Assembly: GCA_032464575.1 (NCBI GenBank)
Contig: JAWDKM010000004.1
Span: 186,001-250,000, forward strand
Reading direction: 5' to 3'
Source of the DNA: Pontivivens sp032464575
Lineage (GTDB): Bacteria > Pseudomonadota > Alphaproteobacteria > Rhodobacterales > Rhodobacteraceae
Length of the DNA: 64,000 bases
The notes under the pieces are model-generated. The model was given only the letters and a program-made list of their open reading frames with translations. It made no database searches and was not told the origin of the DNA. The position numbers and the translations under genes were made by a program. Positions 1 to 7,842 of the stretch are shown here, one piece after another (the stretch's first letter is position 1; each line of letters begins with the position of its first letter).

Positions 1-1196
1 GCATCGCCAGCTACGGCGCCACCGGCCTCGACGACGAATACGAGATGATCCGCGAGCAGTTCCGCCGCTTCGCCGACGACAACGTCGTGCCCTACGCGCA
101 CGAATGGCACCTGAAGGACGAGCTGATCCCGATGGAGATCATCGAGGAGATGTCCGAACTCGGGGTCTTCGGCCTCACGATCCCCGAGGAGCATGGCGGC
201 TTCGGCATGAGCAAGACGGCGATGTGCGTCGTCTCCGAGGAGCTCAGCCGCGGCTATATCGGCGTGGGCTCGCTGGGCACGCGCTCCGAGATCGCGGCGG
301 AGCTCATCATCTGCGGCGGCACGGATGCGCAGAAGGCCGAGTGGCTGCCGAAGCTGGCGAGCGGCGAGACGCTGCCGACGGCGGTCTTCACCGAACCCAA
401 CACCGGCTCCGACCTCGGCGCGCTCAAGACCCGCGCCTTCCAGGACGGCGACGACTGGGTGATCCGCGGGAACAAGACCTGGATCACCCATGGCGGGCGC
501 ACGGACCTGATGACGGTGCTGGCGCGCACGGTGCCGGACACGGACAACTATTCGGGCCTGTCGATGTTCCTCGCACCCAAGACGCGCGGGACCGATGCCG
601 AGCCCTTCCCCGATGCAACCATCTCCGGCGGGGAGATCGAGGTGCTGGGCTACCGGGGCATGAAGGAATATACCCTTGCCCTCGACGATCACCGGGTGGG
701 CGGCGAGGCGCTGCTGGGCAGCCGGGAAGGCCAGGGCTTCCGCCAGCTCATGCGCACCTTCGAGAGCGCGCGCATCCAGACTGCGGCGCGCGCGATCGGC
801 GTCGCGCAGAACGCGCTGGAAATCTCCATGGACTATGCGCTCGACCGCACCGCCTTCGGCGCGCCGCTGATCGAGAAGCCGCGGGTCTATTCCAAGCTCG
901 CCATGATGGCGGTCGAGATCATGGTGGCGCGGCAGCTCACCTACTTCTCCGCGCGGGAGAAGGACGCGGAGCGGCGCTGCGATCTGGAGGCCGGGATGGC
1001 GAAGCTGCTGGGCGCCCGCGTGGCGTGGGCGGCGGCGGATAACGGCGTGCAGATCCACGGCGGCAACGGCTTTGCGCTGGAGTACCCGATCTCCCGCGTG
1101 CTGTGCGATGCACGGATCCTCAACATCTTCGAGGGGGCGGCCGAGATCCAGGCCCATGTGATCGCGCGGCGCCTGCTGGATACGCGACAGGGCTGA
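1..1196 (+). CDS. mcd: Methylsuccinyl-CoA dehydrogenase, 3' part (5' end outside window)
   Basis: Acyl-CoA dehydrogenase-fold flavoenzyme. The frame is open to the window edge (first full codon at position 3), so the ATG at 45 is internal and the N-terminus is missing. Visible are the acyl-CoA dehydrogenase N-terminal helical domain, the FAD/substrate beta domain (FTEPNTGSDLG, WITHGGR) and the C-terminal helical domain with IHGGNGFALEYPISR and the IFEGAAEIQ motif, whose Glu sits where the catalytic base lies in this superfamily. The wording of these motifs and the sequence upstream of the ATG fit methylsuccinyl-CoA dehydrogenase of the ethylmalonyl-CoA pathway, which has an N-terminal extension and oxidises (2S)-methylsuccinyl-CoA to mesaconyl-CoA during acetate assimilation. 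The specific name is inference; the superfamily is certain. Confidence 0.78.
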   Translation, partial: IASYGATGLDDEYEMIREQFRRFADDNVVPYAHEWHLKDELIPMEIIEEMSELGVFGLTIPEEHGGFGMSKTAMCVVSEELSRGYIGVGSLGTRSEIAAELIICGGTDAQKAEWLPKLASGETLPTAVFTEPNTGSDLGALKTRAFQDGDDWVIRGNKTWITHGGRTDLMTVLARTVPDTDNYSGLSMFLAPKTRGTDAEPFPDATISGGEIEVLGYRGMKEYTLALDDHRVGGEALLGSREGQGFRQLMRTFESARIQTAARAIGVAQNALEISMDYALDRTAFGAPLIEKPRVYSKLAMMAVEIMVARQLTYFSAREKDAERRCDLEAGMAKLLGARVAWAAADNGVQIHGGNGFALEYPISRVLCDARILNIFEGAAEIQAHVIARRLLDTRQG

Positions 1197-1297
1197 GGCT
1201 GAGGCTGACGTCGCGCTCCGGGAACCGCCGCAGACGCGGCGGTGCCTCCGGCAGGGGCGTATTTGACGAGAGTGATGGGGCTGCGGTTCCGATCAAC

Positions 1298-1390
1298 ATG
1301 CAACCGTTCCGGCCGAAGCGTCGAGACCGACTGCTTTCGGCGCGGTGTCGGCTTGTAAAAGGTCCCGGCGCTTCGGCCGGGACGGTGGTG
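1298..1390. repeat. Paired inverted copies of a GCTTCGGC hairpin repeat
   Basis: In the gap after mcd, 1301-1328 (minus orientation) and 1361-1388 (plus orientation) are two related copies of a repeat whose core is GTCCCGGCGCTTCGGCCGG. They face each other, so 1304-1320 and 1371-1387 can form a 17-bp stem with one mismatch. Each copy alone also folds; the plus copy has a perfect 8-bp stem around a GCTTCG loop. Further copies lie at 36454-36480 and 42703-42730. There is no T-run, so a simple terminator is not indicated. Confidence 0.7.
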
Positions 1391-1397
1391 CCTGATC

Positions 1398-1655
1398 CTA
1401 AGCCGCCGGCACGTGCTCCACGTCGGCGCCGACGCTCGGGCGCCAGCCTTCCTCCTCCCGCGGGGTGAAGGAGAGGGTGAGGCCCACGACCTCCTCCTCG
1501 CCGAAGAGGCTCGCGGCCGCGCGCATCGCGGCGGCCATCCGCGCTGCCTCTTCGGGGTTGAGGCGCAGGCGCGCCACCTCGACGGCGACCTGAGGGCGCG
1601 GATCGCCCGGGTCCTGGCGGGAGACGAGGTGCAGGGTCAATTCGGTGCGTGGCAT
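1398..1655 (-). CDS. Hypothetical protein, 85 aa
   Basis: Family not recognised. A soluble acidic protein starting MPRTELTLHLVS, with a helical middle rich in Ala, Arg and Glu and no signal peptide or membrane segment. The ATG at 1653-1655 was chosen over the longer frame to 1700 because GAGGG lies about 8 nt upstream of it. It stands alone between mcd and a divergent lipoprotein gene. Codon use is GC3-rich like its neighbours, which supports a real gene; the function is unknown. Confidence 0.6.
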   Translation of the reverse strand: MPRTELTLHLVSRQDPGDPRPQVAVEVARLRLNPEEAARMAAAMRAAASLFGEEEVVGLTLSFTPREEEGWRPSVGADVEHVPAA

Positions 1656-1817
1656 GGTCAAATCCCTCAAACGAATGTCGGCGGGACCTTTGTCGCACAC
1701 CCCTGCTGACAGGGTTCTGTCAGGAGCCTTGGCGGGGCGCCTGCTTGCCGTCGTCGCCCCGGCGCGCTAGCTCTGCGACTGTTCCGCCGGTCCCCGGCCC
1801 CTGACGGATACCGCGCC

Positions 1818-2456
1818 ATGATCCGCATCCTGCCCCTTGCCCTACCCCTGCTGCTCGCCGCCTGCGTGACGGAGGAGGTGACGGTGCCCGATTTCCTCGA
1901 CCGGGCCGGGCCCGCGCCGGAGGTGGTCGAGATCGACGCGCCCGCGGCCGGCCCCGGGGCGGTGGAGGACGCCGCGGACGCCCGCGGCCCCGCGGCCACC
2001 GCCGAGGCGGCCAACGTTGCGCCGGGGATTGAGCTGGCCGGTCCGGCGGACCCGGCGGTGGGCAGCGATGCGCCGGTCGCGGCCGCGCTGCCCACGCAGC
2101 CGCAGGCCGCCCCGCCCGGTGCCCGGCCGCTCGCCATCGGTGAGGTCGACTGGTCGCTCGCCGTGCTCAACGGCCGCCTCGTCGGCCGCGTCATGGAGGT
2201 CAATCTGGGCGGCGGCCGCATCTCCGGCGACGGGCCGTGCCAGGGGATCGACGGCAATTACCTGGGCACCGGCGATATCTTCGTGGTGGAGACCTTCATC
2301 GTGCCGCGCCTGCCCGGCTGCGAACGCGCGACCATCCAGGAGGAAATCGCCGCGGCGATGCTGACCGCCCGCTCGGCACTGATCGAGGACGGGGTGCTGG
2401 TCATGCGCGACCAGCAGGGCCGCATCCTCATGGAGTTCCTGCCCGTCCCCGTATAG
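1818..2456 (+). CDS. META-domain lipoprotein
   Basis: Predicted lipoprotein: the N-terminus MIRILPLALPLLLAAC ends in a lipobox (LLAAC), giving a mature protein acylated at Cys16. A low-complexity Ala/Pro/Glu linker covers about residues 20-105. The C-terminal half resembles a META (HslJ-like) domain: VDWSLAVLNG, then a Gly-rich turn with GDGPCQGIDGNY, then VPRLPGCERA, in the usual W..NG / G.GPC / C spacing. META proteins are small envelope proteins of uncertain function. Its 3' end overlaps the convergent recO gene by 29 nt. Confidence 0.75.
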   Translation: MIRILPLALPLLLAACVTEEVTVPDFLDRAGPAPEVVEIDAPAAGPGAVEDAADARGPAATAEAANVAPGIELAGPADPAVGSDAPVAAALPTQPQAAPPGARPLAIGEVDWSLAVLNGRLVGRVMEVNLGGGRISGDGPCQGIDGNYLGTGDIFVVETFIVPRLPGCERATIQEEIAAAMLTARSALIEDGVLVMRDQQGRILMEFLPVPV

Positions 2457-3156
2457 CGCGCGCGGCCCGGTCGCGCGCCTCCAGCGCCTGGGGGCGGCTG
2501 AGTTCCGGTCCCAGCCACTGGTGCAGGAAATGACCCGTGAGGCGCAGGGCGTCGTCCACGGTGCCGCCCGAGCCGCCGGTCAGGAAGGCGGGGAGCGGCA
2601 GCAGGCGGTCGGCCCACTCACCCGCACCCGCCCGGCTCACCGCCCGGCCGGTGCGCGGCGAGACGAAGCAAAGATCGTCGGTGGCCCCCGTCGCAGCACA
2701 GGAGGTGAGGTCGAGCCCGAAACCCAGCTCGGTGAGCAGGGAGAGCTCCCAGGCCGCGTAGCGCTCCGCCCAGTCCGGCTCGGTGCCCAGAGCGTCGGCG
2801 AGCTCCACGGTCTGGTCGTAGAGAGCGGCCACCGCCTCCCGCTCCGGCAGGGCGGCGGTGAGCAGCGCGCAGACAGATCCGAGCGTGGCCAGAGCGGCGC
2901 GGTCACCCAGAACCTGTGCCGCGCGCGAGCGAACCGGCTCGACGGTGAACGCCCCGATATGGTCGTCGAGCCGGGCCTTCCAGGTGAGGTCGAGCTGCGC
3001 GCCGGGCTGGAGCACCGGCGCCCTCTTGCGCGACTGGCCGCCGCGGACCACCCCGGCATGGCGGCCGTGACCGCGGGTGAGCACCTCGAGGATCGCGTTC
3101 GCCTCGCCATGGGGCCGCACGGCGAGCAGCAGACCGTCCTCCCGCCATTCGATCAT
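2428..3156 (-). CDS. recO: DNA repair protein RecO
   Basis: RecO, 242 aa, acts in the RecFOR pathway by annealing single strands and helping load RecA. The N-terminal OB-fold begins MIEWREDGLLLAVRPHGE and continues with a conserved basic strand region (VRGGQSRKRAPVLQPG). The C-terminal helical domain carries WELSLLTELGFGLDL. The longer open frame to 3435 was rejected: the ATG at 3154-3156 follows the purine-rich GAAGAAGAGAGAG and gives normal RecO length. The zinc-binding cysteines of some RecO proteins appear largely lost here. It follows the DUF1491 gene on the same strand, an arrangement familiar from Rhodobacteraceae. Confidence 0.93.
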   Translation of the reverse strand: MIEWREDGLLLAVRPHGEANAILEVLTRGHGRHAGVVRGGQSRKRAPVLQPGAQLDLTWKARLDDHIGAFTVEPVRSRAAQVLGDRAALATLGSVCALLTAALPEREAVAALYDQTVELADALGTEPDWAERYAAWELSLLTELGFGLDLTSCAATGATDDLCFVSPRTGRAVSRAGAGEWADRLLPLPAFLTGGSGGTVDDALRLTGHFLHQWLGPELSRPQALEARDRAARAIRGRAGTP

Positions 3157-3211
3157 CGGCTCTCTCTTCTTCCAGTATCCCCGCCGGAGGCAGCCGACAC
3201 CGCTCATGCGC

Positions 3212-3544
3212 TCAGCGCAAGCCCTCTTCCTCCAGCAGATGCCGCCCGGCGCGGTCCTCGACCTCGATGATCCAGAGGTCGGGGTCGGAGGCGCGCTGGC
3301 GAGTGAGTTCCTGCTCCACCTCCGCATCGGGGCCGGCGGCGAGCTCGGCCCAGACGCGGTTGAAATCGCGGTCATAGGTGCGGTGGAAGGCGCGGGCCCG
3401 GCCGTCGAGGGTGGAGAGCTTGACGATGACGGCACCCGCTGTGACGTCGCCCTTCGCCGTGAGGAAGGCCGGGATGTCGGCGAGGCGCAGGCGCGCGAGG
3501 TAGGCGCGGACCCAGAATTCGGTGGCGAGGCGTGGTTCCGTCAT
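3212..3544 (-). CDS. DUF1491 family protein
   Basis: A 110-aa soluble protein matching the DUF1491 family of alphaproteobacteria: N-terminal PRLATEFWVRAYLARLRLA, central GAVIVKLSTLDGRARAF, and the nearly invariant C-terminal DPDLWIIEVEDRAGRHLL. The biochemical function is unknown. It lies upstream of recO on the same strand with a 55-nt gap and may be cotranscribed with it. The start at 3544 gives the family's usual length and N-terminus. Confidence 0.88.
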   Translation of the reverse strand: MTEPRLATEFWVRAYLARLRLADIPAFLTAKGDVTAGAVIVKLSTLDGRARAFHRTYDRDFNRVWAELAAGPDAEVEQELTRQRASDPDLWIIEVEDRAGRHLLEEEGLR

Positions 3545-3921
3545 GGCATGAGCTGCCCCCTCCCTAACCCTCCCCCCGAGGGGAGAGGGGATTGGGTCGA
3601 GCGCTGCATGTGCTGGGCGTGGTCGTAGCGGACGACGATCCGAAGCACCCTTCCGCCCGGCTGACAGGCCGGGCCGCGCCCGACCTCCCCCCGGAGGGCG
3701 CGTTGGCGATGTCGTTCATCGAATAGAAGACATCGATGCTTGAGAGCGCGGACATATCAACCTCGTCCCAAATGCGCCCTCCAGGTCGGGCGCGGCCCTC
3801 GTTTCTCTGTGCAAGTGTCGTGGTAGCGCCGGGTTGAATGATTTCCGGGCATTCCCGCTCTCCCAGGGCTCCGCCCGTGATCAGGCGAAATCGTCCACTG
3901 GACGATTTCCAGGAAGCCTGA
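3545..3921. other. Repeat-rich non-coding spacer between era and DUF1491
   Basis: About 377 nt without a convincing gene; the minus-strand frame 3564-3929 lacks protein-like character. It holds a CCCTC/GAGGG hairpin near 3570-3590. A GC-rich repeat at 3655-3701 (minus orientation) has an inverted partial copy at 3774-3800, the two bracketing 72 nt of more AT-rich sequence. A 61-bp palindromic repeat at 3867-3927 starts inside the era stop codon. The 3655-3701 and 3867-3927 repeats recur in the 42.4-42.7 kb spacer. Confidence 0.75.
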
Positions 3922-3927
3922 TCACCC
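3867..3927 (-). repeat. 61-bp stop-codon-linked palindromic repeat, copy 1
   Basis: Read on the minus strand it starts GGGTGATCAGGC, where TGA is the era stop codon, and ends GATCACGGGCGGAGCC. It forms nested stems: outer TGATCAGGC with GCCTGATCA, inner AAATCGTCC with GGACGATTT around a 3-nt loop. Copy 2 lies at 42432-42492 and is identical at 56 of 61 positions. Confidence 0.85.
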
Positions 3928-4830
3928 ATCCGAATAATCGAGGCCCATTTCGGAGTAGCGCTCCGGCTCCTCCAGCCAGTTGGGCCGAACCTTCACCTGG
4001 AGGAAGAGGTGGACCCTGCGGTCCAGGAACTCCGTCAGCTCCTCGCGCGCGGCCATGGAGATCGCCTTGATCGTCTCGCCCTTGGGACCCAGCGCGACGC
4101 CCTTGTGGCCGTCGCGCGCGACGTAGATCATCTGGTCGATGCGGACCGAGCCGTCCTTGCGCTCCTCCCAGTTCTCCGTCTCGACCGTGAGCTGGTAGGG
4201 CAGCTCCTGGTGCAGGCGCAGGGTCAGCTTCTCCCGCGTGATCTCGGCCGCGATCATGCGCATCGGCAGGTCGGCGATCTGGTCCTCGGGGTAGAGCCAC
4301 GGGCCCGCGGGGACCTTCGCGGCCAGCCAGGCGCGCAGGTCGTCCACGCCATAGCCCTTCTCGGCGGAGATCATGAAGACCTGGACGAACTCGAAGGCTT
4401 CCGTCATCTCCGCCGTCAGGGCAAGGAGCCGGTCGCGCGGCACCCGGTCGATCTTGTTGATGGCGAGTGCCACCTTGTCGCCCGGCACCGCGCGCTCCGT
4501 CAGTGCATCGAGGATCGCCTGCACGCCGTCGGTGAGGCCGCGATGCGCCTCGATCAGCAGCACCACGACGTCGGCATCCGCGGCACCGGACCACGCCGCG
4601 GCGACCATCGCGCGATCGAGATGCCGGCGCGGGCGGAAGAGGCCGGGCGTGTCGACCAGCACAAGCTGGCTCTCGCCCTCGATCGCCACGCCGCGGATAC
4701 GCGCCCGCGTCGTCTGCACCTTGTGCGTGACGATGGAGACCTTGGCACCCACCATCGCGTTGGTCAGGGTGGACTTGCCCGCATTGGGCTCTCCGATCAG
4801 GGCGACGAAGCCCGCGCGCGTCTCACTCAT
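3922..4830 (-). CDS. era: GTPase Era
   Basis: Era, 302 aa, a GTPase that binds 16S rRNA 3' ends in 30S maturation. G1 is GEPNAGKST, G2 lies in the KVQTTRARIRG region, G3 is DTPGL and G4 is NKID; ISAEKGYG is the G5 region. The C-terminal KH domain contains VALGPKGETIKAIS, the GxxG-type RNA-binding loop. The start overlaps the end of rnc by 8 nt, so translation is probably coupled. The stop codon is the first part of a palindromic repeat. Confidence 0.97.
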   Translation of the reverse strand: MSETRAGFVALIGEPNAGKSTLTNAMVGAKVSIVTHKVQTTRARIRGVAIEGESQLVLVDTPGLFRPRRHLDRAMVAAAWSGAADADVVVLLIEAHRGLTDGVQAILDALTERAVPGDKVALAINKIDRVPRDRLLALTAEMTEAFEFVQVFMISAEKGYGVDDLRAWLAAKVPAGPWLYPEDQIADLPMRMIAAEITREKLTLRLHQELPYQLTVETENWEERKDGSVRIDQMIYVARDGHKGVALGPKGETIKAISMAAREELTEFLDRRVHLFLQVKVRPNWLEEPERYSEMGLDYSDG

Positions 4831-5515
4831 CGCTCACCTTTCCCAGCAGGTCGGCCGCGGCCGCCTGCTCCGCATCGCGCTTGGAGCGGGCCTGGGCGGA
4901 GGCCGCCCCGTGCCCGTCGACCCGGACCTCGACGGTGAAGACCGGCTTGTGGTCGGGGCCCCGCCGGTCGATCACCACGTAGTGCGGCAGGGCGAGCCCC
5001 TCGGCCTGCGCCCATTCCTGCAGGCGGGTCTTCGCATCCCGCGCGTCCTTCGCCGCACCCGCCACCCGTGGCCCCCAGAGCCGCAGGATCACGCCGCGCG
5101 CGGCCTCCATGCCCGCATCCAGATAGATCGCCGCGATCACCGCTTCCATGGCGTCGCCCAGCAGGGCCGTCTTGCGCCGCCCGCCGGTCATCGCCTCGGA
5201 CCGGCCGAGGATCAGCGCCTCGCCGACGCCGACCTCCGCCGCGATCTCAGCGCAGGTCTCCTTGCGCACGAGGGCGTTGAAGCGGGGCGCGATCTGCCCC
5301 TCGTTGGCCTTCGCGTCCTCGGCGAGCAGCGCCTCGGCGATCACGAGGGCGAGCACCCGGTCGCCGAGGAATTCCAGCCGCTGGTTGTCGGGCCGGGCGC
5401 GGTTGGCGATGGAGGAGTGGGTGAGCGCGCGTTCCAGAAGGCTCGGGTCGGCGAAGTCGTGGCCGAGCGCCGTCATCAACGCCTGGCGCGGCCTCTCCCC
5501 GCTCACTCGACCCAT
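4823..5515 (-). CDS. rnc: Ribonuclease III
   Basis: RNase III, about 230 aa, cleaves double-stranded RNA in rRNA and mRNA processing. The catalytic signature NQRLEFLGDRVL is present (family HPSYANE...ERLEFLGDSVL), with GDAMEAVIAAIYLD providing the second acidic cluster. A C-terminal dsRNA-binding domain runs from about DAKTRLQEWAQ to SKRDAEQAAAADLL. Start choice is uncertain: ATG at 5513-5515 gives 230 aa, GTG at 5504-5506 overlaps the lepB stop as GTGA, and the longer frame begins at 5545. It lies between lepB and era with overlaps on both sides. Confidence 0.94.
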   Translation of the reverse strand: MGRVSGERPRQALMTALGHDFADPSLLERALTHSSIANRARPDNQRLEFLGDRVLALVIAEALLAEDAKANEGQIAPRFNALVRKETCAEIAAEVGVGEALILGRSEAMTGGRRKTALLGDAMEAVIAAIYLDAGMEAARGVILRLWGPRVAGAAKDARDAKTRLQEWAQAEGLALPHYVVIDRRGPDHKPVFTVEVRVDGHGAASAQARSKRDAEQAAAADLLGKVSDE

Positions 5516-6333
5516 TCGAAGAACCTGTCCGCCCGCCAGTTCCACGGGAAGAAGAGCGACGGCCCCGCCGCCGACAGTACCACGAGGTTCGCCTTGCCGA
5601 TCAGGAGGTCACGGTGGACGAAGGCGACGCCCGACGGGTCGCGCAGCGCGGTGCCGCTGATCTGCGGGCGGAAGCGCTCGAACTGCTGCGTGGTGAAGTA
5701 GCGGCTGTCGATGGAGTTGTCGCGATTGTCGCCCATGAAGAAGAAATGGTCGTCCGGCACGCGGTAGACACCGGCGTCATCGGCGGCCGTATCGGCGATG
5801 TTGAGCACGAAATGCTCCTGGCCGCCCGGCAGCGTCTCGACGAACTGCTCCTTAAGACAGGTCGCGCCCAGCGCCACGGCGCCGTTGGCGCAGCGCGGGC
5901 GGGTGTTCTGCTGGCGCTCGAAGATCTCCTCGAACTGGCCGGCGGGGGCGAGCGGCAGCATCTCGCCGTTCACCACGAGGCGCCCGTCGACCATCTGGAG
6001 GCTGTCGCCCGGCATGCCGACCAGCCGCTTGATGTAGTCGGTGCCGTTCACCGGGTGGCGGAAGACGACGATGTCGCCGCGGTCGGGATCCGAGCCGAAG
6101 AGCCGCCCCTCGAACGGGCACATCGCGGCCGTCGGGCAGGACACGGCGGCGTAGCCATAGGCGAACTTGTTCACGAAGAGGAAGTCGCCGACCAGAAGCG
6201 TTGGCTTCATCGAACCCGAGGGGATGTAGAACGGCTGGAAGAGCAGCGTCCGGATCAGCCCCGCGAGCAGCAGTGCGTAGACGATCGTCTTGATCGTCTC
6301 GAAAAAACCGCCGTCCGCCTTTTTGTCGGCCAT
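5503..6333 (-). CDS. lepB: Signal peptidase I
   Basis: Type I signal peptidase, 276 aa from the chosen start, removes signal peptides in the inner membrane with a periplasmic Ser-Lys dyad. An N-terminal membrane segment (about residues 15-32) precedes PSGSMKPTL, with Ser41 as nucleophile; the general base is Lys102 in IKRLVGMPGD. FFMGDNRDNSIDSR is the conserved box E. The extra loop between about 120 and 175 carries three cysteines (CANG, TCLKE and nearby). The ATG at 6331-6333 has AGGA just upstream; an alternative start at 6349-6351 overlaps the acpS stop. Cotranscription with acpS, rnc and era is likely. Confidence 0.95.
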   Translation of the reverse strand: MADKKADGGFFETIKTIVYALLLAGLIRTLLFQPFYIPSGSMKPTLLVGDFLFVNKFAYGYAAVSCPTAAMCPFEGRLFGSDPDRGDIVVFRHPVNGTDYIKRLVGMPGDSLQMVDGRLVVNGEMLPLAPAGQFEEIFERQQNTRPRCANGAVALGATCLKEQFVETLPGGQEHFVLNIADTAADDAGVYRVPDDHFFFMGDNRDNSIDSRYFTTQQFERFRPQISGTALRDPSGVAFVHRDLLIGKANLVVLSAAGPSLFFPWNWRADRFFEWVE

Positions 6334-6350
6334 ATCCTGCTGCCCCTTCA

Positions 6351-6794
6351 TCACGTGCCCGCGCGCTTCTCCCCGGCGGGCGGGGCGTTGTCAATGGCGA
6401 TGGGCCGGGCTTCGATCACGACGAAGGCACTGGCCCAGGGATGGTCGTCCGTCAGGGTCACGTGGATGATGGCCTCGTGACCCGGCGGGGTGAGGGTGGC
6501 GAGGCGGTCCGCGGCCCAGCCCGTCACCTCCATCACCGGCTGGCCCGTGCGCAGGTTGCGCACCGCCATGTCCTTCCACGCGATGCCCATGCGCAGGCCG
6601 GTGCCGAGCGCCTTGGAGCAGGCTTCCTTCGCCGCCCAGCGTTTCGCGTAGCTTTCCACCCGGTTGGCGATGCGCTCGGAGCGGGCGCGCTCGGTCTCCG
6701 TATAGCAGCGGTCAAGGAAGCGGTCGCCGAAGCGCTCGATGGTCCGTCTGATGCGCTCGATATTGGCGAGGTCCGTGCCGATCCCGACGATCAT
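6351..6794 (-). CDS. acpS: Holo-[acyl-carrier-protein] synthase
   Basis: AcpS, 147 aa, transfers 4'-phosphopantetheine from CoA to acyl carrier protein. It starts MIVGIGTDLANIERI with the Mg-binding Asp8; the second signature WAAKEACSKALGTG contains Glu57. The C-terminus has the usual HVTLTDDHPWASAFVV strand pair and then a non-conserved tail of about 15 residues. The start overlaps the stop of the upstream secreted-protein gene (ATGA) and its stop overlaps the possible early starts of lepB, so the run is translationally coupled. Confidence 0.96.
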   Translation of the reverse strand: MIVGIGTDLANIERIRRTIERFGDRFLDRCYTETERARSERIANRVESYAKRWAAKEACSKALGTGLRMGIAWKDMAVRNLRTGQPVMEVTGWAADRLATLTPPGHEAIIHVTLTDDHPWASAFVVIEARPIAIDNAPPAGEKRAGT

Positions 6795-7225
6795 TCCGCG
6801 CTCACCCGGTCGGTGAGACGGTCGAGGGAGATGGTGAGGATCCGCGGCGTCACCTCCGGTGCGTCGGCGGTGTTCACCGGCACCTCGATGACGAGGCCGA
6901 CCAGCGGGTCGTAGCGTGCACTGAGGGCCGCGAAATCGACCCCGGCAAAACCGCCGCCGCCCTCCACGGCCGAGATCACGCGGCACCGCCCGCCCGGCAA
7001 GGTATCGTCGGGCCATTGCAAGAGGATGTGGTTGTAGCCCAGAGCCGGCTCGATCGTGTCGAGGAGCAGCAGCCGCACCTCGCCATTGGCGAAGTAGGCA
7101 AAGCTCGATTCCACCGGGTCGGCGACATTGGCGGCGGAGGCCCACTCCACATCGCAGGCCGTCACGACCGCCTGCGCCTGCGCCGTGGCGGGCAGCAGGG
7201 CGGCGAGCGCCAGCGCCCGGATCAT
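6791..7225 (-). CDS. Secreted hypothetical protein, 144 aa
   Basis: Family not recognised. The N-terminus MIRALALAALLPATAQAQA is a Sec signal peptide with a likely cleavage at AQA; the mature periplasmic domain of about 125 residues is beta-rich and has two Cys (TACDVEW and GGRCRVIS) that could form a disulfide. The start overlaps the LysE gene stop as ATGA and the stop overlaps acpS as ATGA, so it belongs to the pdxJ-lysE-acpS-lepB run. No catalytic motif is visible. Confidence 0.75.
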   Translation of the reverse strand: MIRALALAALLPATAQAQAVVTACDVEWASAANVADPVESSFAYFANGEVRLLLLDTIEPALGYNHILLQWPDDTLPGGRCRVISAVEGGGGFAGVDFAALSARYDPLVGLVIEVPVNTADAPEVTPRILTISLDRLTDRVSAE

Positions 7226-7842
7226 GCCGCTCTCCGCAGCAACAGGGAGATGCCGGCGGCCCCGAACAGCGTCGCGGCCACCGCCTCGAACGGGCGGCGC
7301 GCGCGGGCGTAGACCCGGCGGGCGGGCGCGAGGGAGAAGAGGACGGCGTAGCCGAGGAAGACCGTGGCGCTGAGGCACGCGATGGAGAGGAAGATGGTGA
7401 ACACATCCGCTGCCGTCGCGCCCACCGGCAGGCCGACCGTGTAGAGCGCCCCGAAGAAGAAGATCGCCTTGGGATTGGTCAGGTGCAGCCCGAGGCCGCG
7501 CAGGTAGGCCGCCCGGACCGCCGCCGGGGTCTCGACCGCGATCGGCGCGCGGGCATGCATGGCCGACCGGGCCGAGCGCCAGGCGAGCCACAGAAGGTAC
7601 GCGCCGGCCACGTAGCGGAACGCCTCGATCAGCCAGCCATGTGCGGCCATGAGCGCAGCGAGGCCCAGCGCGGCGGAGCTCGACCACATCAGCGAGCCGG
7701 TCAGCACGCCCGACGCCAGCGCTAGGCCCACGCGCCGCCCCTGCGCCATCGAGGTCGCCGAAATGGCGAGCGTCGCGGGGCCGGGGCTCGCCGCTGCGAC
7801 CAGCGCGATGACGAGGATCGCGGCGAGCTCCGCCCCGCTCAC
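7222..7842 (-). CDS. LysE/RhtB-family translocator
   Basis: Inner-membrane amino-acid exporter family protein, 206 aa with about six membrane segments. Diagnostic are the N-terminal AAASPGPATLAISATSMAQG and the central LGLHLTNPKAIFFFGAL, both typical of LysE/RhtB proteins. The GTG at 7840-7842 was chosen because it overlaps the pdxJ stop as GTGA and gives the normal family length; the longer open frame upstream lies inside pdxJ. The substrate cannot be told from sequence. Confidence 0.88.
   Translation of the reverse strand: MSGAELAAILVIALVAAASPGPATLAISATSMAQGRRVGLALASGVLTGSLMWSSSAALGLAALMAAHGWLIEAFRYVAGAYLLWLAWRSARSAMHARAPIAVETPAAVRAAYLRGLGLHLTNPKAIFFFGALYTVGLPVGATAADVFTIFLSIACLSATVFLGYAVLFSLAPARRVYARARRPFEAVAATLFGAAGISLLLRRAA

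Noticed and set aside
104..1042. Long frame overlapping mcd on the same strand
   Set aside because: Arg/Gly/His-rich shadow of the real frame in GC-rich DNA; no domain features.
3564..3929. Minus-strand 121-codon frame in the era spacer
   Set aside because: It is made of palindromic repeats and starts within the end of era; no RBS and no protein-like composition.
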